A stretch of 64,000 bases of DNA from JAFAMB01 sp963775805 (GTDB lineage: Bacteria > Verrucomicrobiota > Verrucomicrobiia > Chthoniobacterales > JAFAMB01), in NCBI GenBank assembly GCA_963775805.1, contig CAVZKG010000001.1, positions 2,108,001 to 2,172,000 of the forward strand, written 5' to 3'. The translations under genes were made by a program, and so were the position numbers. The notes below the pieces were generated by a model. It made no database searches. It had not been told where the DNA came from and was given only the letters and a program-made list of their open reading frames with translations. How positions within the stretch are numbered: position 1 is the first letter of the stretch; the number at the start of each line of letters is the position of its first letter. Positions 34,632 through 43,676 of the stretch are shown here, piece after piece.

Positions 34632-35606
34632 TTGTCTTTCAATCATTCTTTTATATTTAGAGGAAAAGTATTCTCGTTCTTCGCTTTTCTCATTCTATTC
34701 GCGGCGCCGTTTCCCGCGTTTTCTCATGGTTTCGCCGGAGATCGTTTTTTTCCGGCGACGATCACAACGGATGACCCTTTTGCCGCGAGCGAAATGTCAT
34801 TGCCAACTGTCAGCGAAATACGCCAACCCGGACAGCCGCCGTCAAAAAATTTCGACTTCGACACGGATGTCTCTATTTTGGTGTTACCGTTAACCGCCCT
34901 GACTCTTAGTGACGGATATAGCATTCAAAAGGCCGCTAATCAGAGCGCCCAAACCGGCTTCGACACCGCCGAGGTTAATCTCACAACAGAGTTTTATGTG
35001 AGTGCTGCGCACGAGGCGATTGCTTCGATCGGATTGACGTGGGATGTCGGCGGAAGCGGCCGTCAAAGCCTCGGCAAAGATTCCTTCAGCACCTTCACCC
35101 CTGAGTTTTACTTCGGTAAAGGCTTCGGAGACCTTCCCGATAGTCTGCCTTTCCTTAGACCATTCGCGATCACTGGAGAACTCGGTTTGTCTATTCCGAC
35201 CAGGGCAGGGAATGAAAGCATCAATATCGATCCGGCAACCGGTCAAAAATCAGTCTCCGTAAGCCCTAATCCCGATACGCTGCAATGGGGATTAGCCCTG
35301 GAGTATAGTCTGATTTATCTGCAGCAACATGTGAAAGACATCGGGTTAAAGCCCCCGTTCGATCACTTGATCCCGCTGGTGGAATTCTCGATGCAGACCC
35401 CTGTGGATCGAGGGGTGAGTTCACTGACTACCGGCACCGTCAATCCAGGGATTATTTGGTCCGGGCAATACTACCAACTGGGGATTGAAGCAATGATACC
35501 GATCAACAGCCATAGTGGTCATAACGTCGGGGTCATCGCGCAAATTCATTTTTACTTAGACGATCTTCTACCCAAACTTTTTAGCAAGCCGCTATTCGGA
35601 GGATAG
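34632..35606 (+). CDS. Exported outer-membrane barrel-like protein of the copper group
   Basis: 324 residues from a TTG start preceded by AAGG at a suitable distance; a stop codon lies just upstream and no ATG precedes the signal, so TTG is the only choice. Signal peptide KVFSFFAFLILFAAPFPAFSHG; the mature end begins with His (SHGFAGDRFFPATITTDDPFA). The rest alternates in beta-strand fashion (YSIQKAANQ, DTAEVNLTTEFYVSAAHEAIASIGLTWDVGG, FTPEFYFGKGFGDL, WGLALEYSLIYLQQHV, VGVIAQIHFYLDDLL), consistent with a porin or MetA-like barrel. Substrate by context: copper or another metal. 22 bp ahead of copC. Confidence 0.65.
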   Translation: MSFNHSFIFRGKVFSFFAFLILFAAPFPAFSHGFAGDRFFPATITTDDPFAASEMSLPTVSEIRQPGQPPSKNFDFDTDVSILVLPLTALTLSDGYSIQKAANQSAQTGFDTAEVNLTTEFYVSAAHEAIASIGLTWDVGGSGRQSLGKDSFSTFTPEFYFGKGFGDLPDSLPFLRPFAITGELGLSIPTRAGNESINIDPATGQKSVSVSPNPDTLQWGLALEYSLIYLQQHVKDIGLKPPFDHLIPLVEFSMQTPVDRGVSSLTTGTVNPGIIWSGQYYQLGIEAMIPINSHSGHNVGVIAQIHFYLDDLLPKLFSKPLFGG

Positions 35607-35628
35607 ACCTACGAAACCTTCAAAACTA

Positions 35629-35973
35629 TTGCTAGTCGTTATAAGCACGCTCCTGCTTTTCGTCCAGGGCAGTTGGGCGCACGCTTTCGTCGATCATGCG
35701 GAACCGGCCGTGGGCAGCCAGCTCCACGCGGCACCAGACCAGGTGAAGATCTGGTTTACCGAGAAGCTGGAACCGTCGCTGAGCAAAATCCAGGTGTTCG
35801 ATCCCTCCGGAGCGGAAGTCGATAAGCGTGACGTGAAGTTAGATCCTTCCAATAGCGCCCTGTTGATCGTCTCGCTGCCCGCTTTAAAACCGGGTAAATA
35901 CAAAGTTGTATGGCGCGCCGTCTCGGTTGACACCCATGTTACCACTGGAAACTTCACATTTGAATTAAACTGA
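35629..35973 (+). CDS. copC: CopC-domain periplasmic copper-binding protein
   Basis: 114 residues from TTG 35629; the true start may be a few codons upstream, since this start lacks the usual basic N-region. Signal cleavage after SWA leaves His at the mature N-terminus (HAFVDHAEPAVGS), as in CopC Cu(II) sites. Further conserved parts are KIWFTEKLEPSLSKIQVFD, LPALKPGKYKVVWRAVSVDTHVTTGNFTFEL, with the Asp-x-His copper ligands in SVDTH. It has no Met-rich Cu(I) site. It probably hands copper to CopD in the next gene. Confidence 0.9.
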   Translation: MLVVISTLLLFVQGSWAHAFVDHAEPAVGSQLHAAPDQVKIWFTEKLEPSLSKIQVFDPSGAEVDKRDVKLDPSNSALLIVSLPALKPGKYKVVWRAVSVDTHVTTGNFTFELN

Positions 35974-36020
35974 ATGGCGACGATCTCGTTGCGTGCCTGC
36001 CGCAGCGGAGAAAGAAACTT

Positions 36021-36986
36021 ATGCCGATCGTGTTGATATTGGTGCGTTGGTTGCACCTGTTGGCTTCAATCCTGTCGGCAAGTCTGTTTCTGTTCGAGTG
36101 GACTATCCTGCTCCCTGCGATCGGAACGCCGTCGCCAGAAATTGCACGCAGGCTGAAGACGATTCGCCGGCTAACATGGCGGACCACCTTTTGGACGCTA
36201 GTCGTAGCGCTCATCTCGTGGTTCGCCTGGAGCGGTTTGGTCGCTGCAACGATGACCGGAGATGGCTTGGTCGAATGCTTGCAGAACGGTGATTGGCTGA
36301 GCGTTCTGACAGAGACGCAATTTGGTCATGCGTGGTTGTTTCGGGTGGCCATCGATTTCGTCATCGGGACCACTATCTGGCTAGCAAACCGGAATTCAAA
36401 GCGAACTCTCTCTTTACTAAGAATCCTCGCGACACTTTCGCTGATAGAGCTTGTCACCCTTGCCTGGACGGGCCACGCCGTTGCAACTCGAGGCGCATTC
36501 GGAATCGTTCACCTTCTGGGGGACGCAGTCCATCTTCTTGCCGCTGCGTTTTGGCCAGGGTCGCTTGTGCCACTCGCCACGTTCCTCACGATGCTATTAA
36601 GGTCAAACCCAACCGAAGGGATCGTGCTCGCTGTACCTATTGTTCGCCGCTTCTCTGCAAGCAGCCTTATCGCGGTGGCAGTTCTTGCGTCGACAGGTCT
36701 GCTAAACGCGATTTTTATGAGTGGAACTCTTCAGGCGCTTCTCGCAAGTCCCTACGGCCGGATATTAGTTTTCAAGATCATACTTTTTTCCGCTATGATC
36801 GGGTTCGGTGCCTGGAATCTTCTCATACTGAAGCCTAAGTTAGCCGTTGAGCTCCCAAATGCGAAGCCAGCACCGAAGAGTGCGATTCAGGTGCTGATTC
36901 GCAATGTTTTCCTGGAGATTGGATTGGGTACGTTCGTAATCCTGATTGTTGCACTGCTTGGAATTACTCCCCCACCAATGAACTGA
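36021..36986 (+). CDS. copD: CopD-family copper transport membrane protein
   Basis: 321 residues, ATG preceded by GGAGAAAG. About eight membrane segments; family marks are RWLHLLASILSASLFLFEW at the start, WTGHAVATRG with its following IVHLLGDAVHLLAAAFWPGSLVPL, and the C-terminal KIILFSAMIGFGAWNLL. CopD is thought to move copper across the inner membrane. It ends tail to tail with a permease fragment on the other strand, overlapping by 23 nt. Confidence 0.88.
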   Translation: MPIVLILVRWLHLLASILSASLFLFEWTILLPAIGTPSPEIARRLKTIRRLTWRTTFWTLVVALISWFAWSGLVAATMTGDGLVECLQNGDWLSVLTETQFGHAWLFRVAIDFVIGTTIWLANRNSKRTLSLLRILATLSLIELVTLAWTGHAVATRGAFGIVHLLGDAVHLLAAAFWPGSLVPLATFLTMLLRSNPTEGIVLAVPIVRRFSASSLIAVAVLASTGLLNAIFMSGTLQALLASPYGRILVFKIILFSAMIGFGAWNLLILKPKLAVELPNAKPAPKSAIQVLIRNVFLEIGLGTFVILIVALLGITPPPMN

Positions 36987-37386
36987 CCGGACGCAATGTT
37001 TGCATGCATTTGCGCTTGATCGCCATGAAGTCCGGACTGGCAAGCATATCCGCCGTTCGTGGCCTATCAAGGAGCCCCGCAACTTCGACTCTGATCACCC
37101 GGCAAAATAACTTCGCGAAATACCGCGAGCGGTGAAGCACTAAAGTCATCGCTGCAAATATCAGCCTCCGGTCAATGACGGAAACACCGTGGATGGTACT
37201 GAGCAGAATCGGGAAGAAAGCCCCGACAAAAGTGATAAAGATCATGCTCCCTTCGGGGCTGGCAAACATCAGAATTGCTAAAGGAATCCATGCGACCGCC
37301 GGAATTGGTCTGAGCACTTCCAATGGCGTCATAAAGAGATCCCGAACCAATCGCAACCGACCAATGATGTTGTGATTCAACATCAA
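36964..37386 (-). pseudogene. SsuC/TauC-type ABC permease fragment
   Basis: 140 codons. Only the central part is recognisable: LEVLRPIPAVAWIPLAILMF, GSMIFITFVGAFFPILLSTIHGV, DRRLIFAAMTL, the core of nitrate/sulfonate/taurine permeases (normally about 250-280 residues). The N-terminal helices are gone and the C-terminus after FAKLFCRVIR is unlike the family. No ATPase or binding protein of this type is close. It is a decaying remnant. Confidence 0.7.
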
Positions 37387-37409
37387 ATAAGTAGACGAAA
37401 CAAACGAAT

Positions 37410-37451
37410 CGAAAATCTCACGAGCGCTTTGGCTCGAGAGAATTTCGGGCT
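37410..37451. terminator. Stop-proximal hairpin, copy B
   Basis: CGAAAATCTCACGAGC pairs with GCTCGAGAGAATTTCG around a loop of GCTTTG, with mismatches. It overlaps the stop codon (TAG, complement of 37450-37452) of the DUF2934 gene. On that strand the loop reads CAAAGC, shared with copies C and D. Confidence 0.55.
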
Positions 37452-37770
37452 ATATCAGTTCGTATTCCTGCGCCAGGCTTTCGAAAGCGACGGCAGCTTT
37501 GGCTGCATTTAGATAGTGAGGTTCGGGTGATTCCGCTGCGAGAAACGTGACTGTCCAGACACAGAGATTTCCCAATGACTGATGCTTACGAGCTTGATGC
37601 GAGTGGTAGATCTGTTCCGCCTCGAAATAATCCTGTTCCGCGCTCCCTGAAAGATCGTTATCCCTGCGATTCAGCCAGAGATGATAAGCGATACGCTTGA
37701 TCTTCTGGATCCCATCTGGATCACTGTCGCCGTAGATCGGTTCGAGATTATTTCGCATTGGTTGCTTCAT
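37450..37770 (-). CDS. DUF2934-domain small protein
   Basis: 106 residues from ATG 37770. The centre, IQKIKRIAYHLWLNRRDNDLSGSAEQDYFEAEQIYHSH, matches DUF2934 (IAxxAYxxWxxRG..xGSxxxDWxxAE). Function unknown. The frame stays open upstream to 38097 but that part is the shadow of the neighbour. It overlaps the end of the preceding gene by 23 nt, which suggests coupled translation. Confidence 0.65.
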   Translation of the reverse strand: MKQPMRNNLEPIYGDSDPDGIQKIKRIAYHLWLNRRDNDLSGSAEQDYFEAEQIYHSHQARKHQSLGNLCVWTVTFLAAESPEPHYLNAAKAAVAFESLAQEYELI

Positions 37771-38377
37771 CGGCGGCAATTTGCATTTCCCGTCGCCTTT
37801 GGACGATTCCTCTTTTGTGCTTCTCCCTCCCCGATCTGCTGCCCTCCTTGCTGATTGATCGGCCCGGATGCTTTCTCTGCGAGTGCGCTCTCCCAATCTC
37901 TGTCTGGCTGTTCGATGCTTCGCCGTTTGTGGACTGAGCGGAGCTGGTTTTGTCCGGTTGCAATGCGGTTTCCGGAGCAGTCGCAAGCTGGGCCACTTTG
38001 GCGTTCGTGCTCGTCGAAGAACTGCTGCTGGCAGCGACCAGATCAACTGGAGTCTCGTCAAAAATGCCAGTGGAGACGTGATCATTCGGGCGTGCAACGC
38101 CGCCCGGCGCTACGCTTGGTGAAACCGACGCAATTGCGCCCCGCGCATGCTTCGTGGCTGAAATTCCCGGGCTAAATGCGGTAATCCCAAGAAAACCAAT
38201 CGGGAACGCAATGCACAATACAATCAGAATTCCCAATGCTCCAGCGGCATGAGACACCCTTTGCGCACGCGAAACCCCGTCAAGCAGGCGAAATTCGGCT
38301 CGCTCTATGACCGGCAGAATAGGATAACCAAGCTTGGTCATCTGGAAGCGTATCCCATATATTGTGCTTGGCAACAA
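37748..38377 (-). CDS. Single-pass membrane protein with Ser/Thr-rich linker, unknown function
   Basis: 209 residues. An N-terminal cytoplasmic part (RAEFRLLDGVSRAQRVSHAAG) precedes one membrane helix, ALGILIVLCIAFPIGFLGITAF, then a low-complexity outer part rich in Ser, Thr and Ala and a basic C-terminus (SISKEGSRSGREKHKRGIVQRRREMQ). No domain recognised. The alternative Met at residue 13 is also possible. It overlaps the DUF2934 gene by 23 nt. Confidence 0.5.
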   Translation of the reverse strand: MLPSTIYGIRFQMTKLGYPILPVIERAEFRLLDGVSRAQRVSHAAGALGILIVLCIAFPIGFLGITAFSPGISATKHARGAIASVSPSVAPGGVARPNDHVSTGIFDETPVDLVAASSSSSTSTNAKVAQLATAPETALQPDKTSSAQSTNGEASNSQTEIGRAHSQRKHPGRSISKEGSRSGREKHKRGIVQRRREMQIAADEATNAK

Positions 38378-38456
38378 GGCGAATCACAATATTTGGTGGC
38401 AACCTGTGAAAACTCCTAAAACGCAGTATGCGCAACCGTTTTGCCCCATAAGCCCC

Positions 38457-38508
38457 ATGGGACCTATGGGACCTATCGGCGTGTCGGCGTGTCGGCGTGT
38501 CGGCGTTC
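38457..38508. repeat. Short tandem repeats, GGGACCTAT and CGGCGTGT units
   Basis: Two GGGACCTAT units (38459-38476) are followed by three CGGCGTGT units (38477-38500) and a partial one. CGGCGTGT is the reverse complement of ACACGCCG, the same 8-bp unit that builds the core of the composite repeats at 1086-1117 and 7106-7137. It ends just before the stop of the nucleoside hydrolase gene. Confidence 0.8.
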
Positions 38509-38514
38509 AGACTG

Positions 38515-39639
38515 CTAATGACTGAACCTGACGGGAACAGGGCGAGTCAACAAATCGACATAAAAAGCGTAGAACTGGGCGTTGTTCAGGTGAAATATTA
38601 CTTTCGAGTCCTGCAATAGCCCGATCGACGGGAACGGATCAGAAGAATACGGAATCGACTTACCGTAGTTCGCATCAAAGGTTGTGTGCATATCCACCCA
38701 AAGATCGCGCACATCGGTTGCAAACTCGGGATGCACAAAAGACGCAAACGCCGTGGTGTCGTAAATATAAGGAACGTAAGGTGGTGGCGCCGAGCCGAAG
38801 AACGATTCAAAATTCGCTTGGAAAAGCTTCTCGATGATTGTCTGCGGCGTATGCTGCGTGACCTGATCATACACTTCCTCGGTCAAAGGGATTGTGTTGG
38901 TGCAATCCAACGGAATGATAAAGTGCGGGAAAGCGGCTCGGAGCACGATTTGTGTCGCTTCCGGGTCAAACCACCAATTGAACTCGGCATTGTCGAGATA
39001 AGCGTTTCCGGCGACGTAGATCTGGCCCGCCATCGTAACGACCTGCTTGATCAAAGGAACAATTGTCGGATCTTTCCGAATCGCGATAGCCAGATTCGTG
39101 GGAGGGGCGATCTCCAGGATTGTGACTTCGTGCGGATAACGATGGATGGTGTCGATAATGAAATCGACCGCATCCTGTTTTGCCGGCCGCGTATGCGTTG
39201 CGAAACCGTCCGGGGGAGGAACGATCTGACTCGGACTCGGTTGCGGGCTCGAATAGGCACCGACATAATCGATGGGCGGACCGAACTGCGAGACCTCGTA
39301 GAGGTAAGACTTATAATCATGCAGAATGGGGTACTGCGAACCGACATATACTTTCACTCGGTTCTCGATTCCAAGACGTTCGACCGCTTTGAGGCAGTCG
39401 GACACTTCCTGGTCGCGCCATGCGTTGCCTGAGGCAATCGTAAAGCCGAGAAGATCAATTGTGCCCTGCGCATAAAGCTGAGCCGCCATCACGGCGACCT
39501 GACCATCGTCGCCGATCGTGTTAAAATCGGTGTCGATAATAACCTTCGGCGGGGAAGTAAACGGCGGAGAGGCGAACGCAACGCCGGTACTAATCAGCAA
39601 TGCACAGAATGATGCTCGAATAATGTTGGGGGTTTTCAT
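38515..39639 (-). CDS. Secreted nucleoside hydrolase (IUNH family)
   Basis: 374 residues from ATG 39639, preceded by AGGAAG and followed by a signal peptide (MKTPNIIRASFCALLISTGVAFAS). The longer frame to 39753 has no such signal. The Ca2+ and ribose site reads KVIIDTDFNTIGDDGQVAVM (the family's DxDxxxDD); ILEIAPPTNLAIAI and VTMAGQIYVAGNAYLDNAEFNWWFDPEAT match the middle motifs, and IIPLDCTNTIPL the late one. It should split nucleosides to base plus ribose outside the cytoplasm. It is the last gene of an operon with an Rbs-type importer that can take up the ribose. Confidence 0.88.
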   Translation of the reverse strand: MKTPNIIRASFCALLISTGVAFASPPFTSPPKVIIDTDFNTIGDDGQVAVMAAQLYAQGTIDLLGFTIASGNAWRDQEVSDCLKAVERLGIENRVKVYVGSQYPILHDYKSYLYEVSQFGPPIDYVGAYSSPQPSPSQIVPPPDGFATHTRPAKQDAVDFIIDTIHRYPHEVTILEIAPPTNLAIAIRKDPTIVPLIKQVVTMAGQIYVAGNAYLDNAEFNWWFDPEATQIVLRAAFPHFIIPLDCTNTIPLTEEVYDQVTQHTPQTIIEKLFQANFESFFGSAPPPYVPYIYDTTAFASFVHPEFATDVRDLWVDMHTTFDANYGKSIPYSSDPFPSIGLLQDSKVIFHLNNAQFYAFYVDLLTRPVPVRFSH

Positions 39640-39777
39640 AGGTAGACTTCCTGTCTGGATTCGGAGGAGTGACGTAGTGTCGAATGTCTCATTTGTAATA
39701 ACTCTGCTTTTCTCTTCTATTTCTTCTTTGTTTGCCAAATGGACGCCGATCATCGGCGTCCGGGAGGGAAAATTTCA

Positions 39778-40791
39778 TTATCCACCGCTGCGCGCCTTGC
39801 GCTCAGCACGACGGACTCGATAGAAATCCACGATGACCGCCACAATGATAACGGCCCCGGTCACAAGCCGCTTGACGGATTCCGGCGCGCCCAGTTGTGC
39901 AAGACCGTTGGCCAGTACCGCGATTACCAGCACGCCGAACAATGAGTTAATCACTGATCCGCGCCCGCCCATTAAGCTTGTCCCACCGATGACCACCGCC
40001 GCGATAGCATTCAATTCGAATCCGATCCCTGCATTCGGATCGGCCGCAGACAATCGTGCGCAATAAGAAATCCCACCAAGCGACGCCAGCGTTCCGCTGA
40101 GGATGAATACTGCCAGTTTGACGGGGCGTGTATCGATTCCGGAGAGCCGGACCGCTTCTTCATTCGTTCCGATCGCAATGAGATATCGCCCGAATACGGT
40201 GCCCGTTAGAACCAATTGCCCGACAATGACCAGCGCTATTGCCAGATAGAACGGGAGCGACAAGCCAAGAAAAGTCAGATTATCAATCCACTCGACGCTC
40301 TCCCCGATATAAGAAGTTTGCGAGTTGGTCACCAGGTAGGTCCCGCCGCGTGCGGCTTCCATGAGTCCAAGTGTCACGATAAAGGAGGGCAACTGAAACC
40401 GGATCGTCAACGCGCCATTAATTAGTCCGCAAACGGCGCCGGTCGCTAAACAAAGTATTGCTGCGGCCCAGATGGGAAGTTGCCATTGGACGAGGGCCAG
40501 CCCTAACACACCGCCCCCGAGAGCCAGGACTGAACCAACCGAAAGGTCGATCCCACCAATTAGCAGAACCAACGTCATCCCGACTGCGACGAAGATCGCC
40601 GTCGGGATTTCATTTGCGATCGCTTCGAACGTCGTAATCGAAAAAAAGTGCGCGGTTCGCAAGCTGAAAAACGCAATTAGCAAAATCAGCACGACTACCA
40701 GGCCAAAACTATTCTCAATGATTTCCCGTGTCTGACTTCTTCCACGGTTCGGGGGATTCGCCGCAGTTGACGGAGTGGTGGGTGATTGCAT
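39778..40791 (-). CDS. Ribose-type ABC transporter permease (RbsC family)
   Basis: 337 residues with about ten membrane segments. Family marks: IPTAIFVAVGMTLVLLIGGIDLSVGSVLALGG, ALTIRFQLPSFIVTLGLM, IGTNEEAVRLSGIDTRPVKLAVFILSGTLASLGGI and AIAAVVIGGTSLMGGRGSV. It forms the channel for a pentose, most likely ribose given the adjacent nucleoside hydrolase. It follows the ATPase gene by 97 bp. Confidence 0.92.
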   Translation of the reverse strand: MQSPTTPSTAANPPNRGRSQTREIIENSFGLVVVLILLIAFFSLRTAHFFSITTFEAIANEIPTAIFVAVGMTLVLLIGGIDLSVGSVLALGGGVLGLALVQWQLPIWAAAILCLATGAVCGLINGALTIRFQLPSFIVTLGLMEAARGGTYLVTNSQTSYIGESVEWIDNLTFLGLSLPFYLAIALVIVGQLVLTGTVFGRYLIAIGTNEEAVRLSGIDTRPVKLAVFILSGTLASLGGISYCARLSAADPNAGIGFELNAIAAVVIGGTSLMGGRGSVINSLFGVLVIAVLANGLAQLGAPESVKRLVTGAVIIVAVIVDFYRVRRAERKARSGG

Positions 40792-40888
40792 CGTGAAGAT
40801 TATTTTTAAATTTGAAATACGCCCATCCGGCTCTCGGAAAATTACGTAAGATTCGAGGGAAGGAATGTGCGGACCAGGACGTTAGTTA

Positions 40889-42403
40889 CTAATTGGAAGT
40901 GGGTTTATTTAGTTCACTGAACGCAGCAGCCATTATCCGATCCTCAGTCCATTCTCCGCGGCGAAAATCGGAGACAATCTTTCCCAAGGACAAAACGGCG
41001 ATCCGGTCGCATAGGCCGAGTAGCTCTTTCAAATCTGACGAGACCACGATGACTGCAGTCCCGGCCGCAGCCAGCGCGCCGAGGAGCCGGTAAATTTCGA
41101 ATTTCGCGCCCACATCAATCCCCCGGGTTGGCTCGTCGCAAATCAAGATCCGGCACTCTCGATAGAGCCATCGCGCAAGGACAACCTTCTGCTGATTGCC
41201 TCCGCTAAGGTTCACCGCCTGCTGCTCGCCGGAAGAACATCGGATTGCGAGATTCTTGATCCATTTGTTTGACACATCGTTTTCTTTGACCCGGTTTAGC
41301 CAGCCGCCAAATCCGCTGATCTCGCCGATCAGACGTGCGAGCGAAATGTTCATCCGGATCGGCTTAGGCAGCAGAAGCCCCTGGCTTTTCCGGTCCTCGG
41401 TCAGAAACCCGATTCCCAACGCCACAGCGTCTGCAGGCTTGTCGATCCGGACCTCAGCACCCTCGATATAGAAACGCCCCGACGCGCGAGGGTCTGCCCC
41501 GAATATCGCACGCATCGTTTCGGTGCGCCCCGACCCCATCAGACCCGCAAATCCAAGGATCTCGCCCCGTTTCACTTCGAATGTCACATCGCGAACAACT
41601 GGCGGCGCTCTCAAGTTTTCAACCCGAAGCGCGACAGCCTCCGGTTTTTCCGCCCGATCTCTCTCGACCGCTTCTCCTAGTTCCCTTCCAACCATCGAAC
41701 GGATCAGATCGTCGATGGTATATTCTCCACGATTCCTAACGGCAACCATCTTGCCATCACGTAAAACCGAGACGCGATCCGCTATTTCCTGAACCTCTTC
41801 AAGGTGATGAGTTATAAAAATGATTGCGACTCCAGCAGCCTGAAGTTTCCGCACCTGCACGAACAGGTTCGCCGTGTCGGCAACGGTGAGCGAAGCGGTC
41901 GGTTCATCGAGAATCAGAACGCGGCAACGTTGGGAAAGACCGGCGGCAATCTCGACAAGCTGCTTCTGACCGATCCCAAGCCGGCGCGCCATGGTCGAAG
42001 GATCAAGCTCGCCGAGGCCGACTCTCTCCAACGCATTACGCGCCTCGTCACCGAGCGCTTTTCCACGGACCCAGCCGAGGCTGTTCGGAAGCCGGTTCAG
42101 AAACAGATTCTCCGCGACCGTCAAATTGTCGATTACACTGAGCTCCTGTAAGACGATGCGAATACCTGATTGTTCTGCTGCGCGTTTGGAGGTTGGCTTA
42201 TACAGCTCGCCATCGAGAAACATTTCGCCCGAATCGGGCTGACGAAGCCCCGTCAGGATGTGACAGAGCGTGCTCTTGCCGGCACCGTTTTCACCCACAA
42301 GCGCGTGAACCTCGCCCGCGTTCAAAGCGAAGTTCACATCCGAGAGTACCGGGCTCGCGTAAGATTTCGCCAGAGCCTTGGTTTCAAGAAGTGCCGGAGC
42401 CAT
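40889..42403 (-). CDS. Ribose-type ABC transporter ATPase (RbsA family, two nucleotide-binding domains)
   Basis: 504 residues. First domain: Walker A GENGAGKSTL, signature RLGIGQKQLVEIA, Walker B RVLILDEPTASL. Second: FAGLMGSGRTETM in the Walker A place (degenerate), signature NLSGGNQQKVVLA, Walker B RILICDEPTRGIDVGA. The two-domain layout and the weak second site are normal for RbsA-like proteins. It energises the RbsC permease encoded next. Confidence 0.93.
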   Translation of the reverse strand: MAPALLETKALAKSYASPVLSDVNFALNAGEVHALVGENGAGKSTLCHILTGLRQPDSGEMFLDGELYKPTSKRAAEQSGIRIVLQELSVIDNLTVAENLFLNRLPNSLGWVRGKALGDEARNALERVGLGELDPSTMARRLGIGQKQLVEIAAGLSQRCRVLILDEPTASLTVADTANLFVQVRKLQAAGVAIIFITHHLEEVQEIADRVSVLRDGKMVAVRNRGEYTIDDLIRSMVGRELGEAVERDRAEKPEAVALRVENLRAPPVVRDVTFEVKRGEILGFAGLMGSGRTETMRAIFGADPRASGRFYIEGAEVRIDKPADAVALGIGFLTEDRKSQGLLLPKPIRMNISLARLIGEISGFGGWLNRVKENDVSNKWIKNLAIRCSSGEQQAVNLSGGNQQKVVLARWLYRECRILICDEPTRGIDVGAKFEIYRLLGALAAAGTAVIVVSSDLKELLGLCDRIAVLSLGKIVSDFRRGEWTEDRIMAAAFSELNKPTSN

Positions 42404-42473
42404 TCCGTAAAAAGTGCGCCACTGTTCGGCGGATCTCGCTAGTGGCGCTTAAATGCAATACCTGGGTCGTTGA

Positions 42474-43430
42474 CTACTTCAGACTATCTTTTGTTATCAG
42501 GTCGACTTGCGTCTCCTTGTCCGAGATTGCGGCATCTTTTTTGCCCAGATTATCCAAGGCGTATTCGATCCCGAACGCCGCGAGCTGGTCGCCGTGCTGA
42601 TCGGCAGTTGCTGCGACTTCACCCTGTTTAATCAGTTGTTGAACCGCAGAGATATTGTCGAATCCGCCGACTTTCACGCTGGCTAGCTTTCCGGCGGCTT
42701 TGAGGGCGGCAACCGCGCCGAGTGCCATACTGTCGTTTGAACAGAAAATGGCGGCGAGATCGGGAGTCTGAGTGATAATTGCGGCTGTTACCTGATTAGC
42801 CTTGTCAGTTTCCCAGTCAGCCGATTGAGAGGTGACAAGGTTTAGGTTTGCGGCTGCAATCGCATCCTTGAAACCAAGCATTCTTTGAATTCCATTGAAA
42901 GCTCCAGGAACGCCTTCAAGAATGGCCACTTTCGCATTGGCAGGAAGGAGTTTGGCGACATAATCGCCGACGAGCTTTGAGCCTTTGCGATTGTCCGGAC
43001 CGACGAAAGCGAACTTTACATGCGCCTGTGCGAGCGCATCTGCGTCAAATTTGTTGTCGATGTTAACAACAAGAATGCCGGCTTCCTGCGCTTTTTTGCA
43101 GACACTAATCAGCGCTTTGGAATTGGCAGGTGCGATAACGATCGCATCGACCTTCTGTGCAATCATCTGATTGACGATATTGATCTGCTGCCCAACATCG
43201 GTTTCATCTTTGATGCCGTTCGAAATCAGGTCGAACTTGGATGAGTTCTTCGCCTGATAATCCTTGGCCCCTTTTTCCATTGTCTGAAAAAATTCGTTGG
43301 CCAGCGATTTCATGACCAGCGCGACGCGTGGTTTAGGCGCATCGGCGGCATGACCGAGATAAGAAGGGAGAACGGAGGCAAGGAGGAGTGCGCCGGCCGT
43401 ACGCAAGACGAAGGGTAACAGATACTTCAT
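42474..43430 (-). CDS. Ribose-type substrate-binding protein (RbsB family)
   Basis: 318 residues from the ATG at 43430, which gives a signal peptide (KYLLPFVLRTAGALLLASVLPSYLGHAA); the longer frame to 43580 adds 50 residues unlike the family. Two lobes are seen: PRVALVMKSLANEFFQTMEKGAKDYQ, INIVNQMIAQKVDAIVIAPANSKALI, VVNIDNKFDADAL, FVGPDNRKGSKLVGDYVA, LAAIFCSNDSMALGAVAALKAAG and VKVGGFDNISAVQQLIKQGEVAATADQ. First gene of the operon RbsB-RbsA-RbsC-nucleoside hydrolase. Confidence 0.93.
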   Translation of the reverse strand: MKYLLPFVLRTAGALLLASVLPSYLGHAADAPKPRVALVMKSLANEFFQTMEKGAKDYQAKNSSKFDLISNGIKDETDVGQQINIVNQMIAQKVDAIVIAPANSKALISVCKKAQEAGILVVNIDNKFDADALAQAHVKFAFVGPDNRKGSKLVGDYVAKLLPANAKVAILEGVPGAFNGIQRMLGFKDAIAAANLNLVTSQSADWETDKANQVTAAIITQTPDLAAIFCSNDSMALGAVAALKAAGKLASVKVGGFDNISAVQQLIKQGEVAATADQHGDQLAAFGIEYALDNLGKKDAAISDKETQVDLITKDSLK

Positions 43431-43676
43431 ATTGTTATGTTCCAAGTAGAAGAATTGATAAATGTCTGTAGTTATGTGGGGGAATGGTGAGGTCGAATGC
43501 CGCTGGCACCCTGCAAAAAACCTCCGAGCTACTATCCTGTAGCAGGTCCAACGCTGGCGTACGAAGTGCAAGTTCGTCAAACAGAAAATGATAAGGTATG
43601 CTGACCGTGATCCGTTAATTTACTTAATCAATAACCCCCTTGACGCTCCCTTTTCACTTTGGGAACATTGTTGCAT

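Noticed and set aside
38686..39432. Plus-strand open frame of 248 codons opposite the nucleoside hydrolase
   Set aside because: It is fully inside the nucleoside hydrolase gene, whose motifs are clear; the composition (Arg/Asp/Ile-rich) is that of a shadow.
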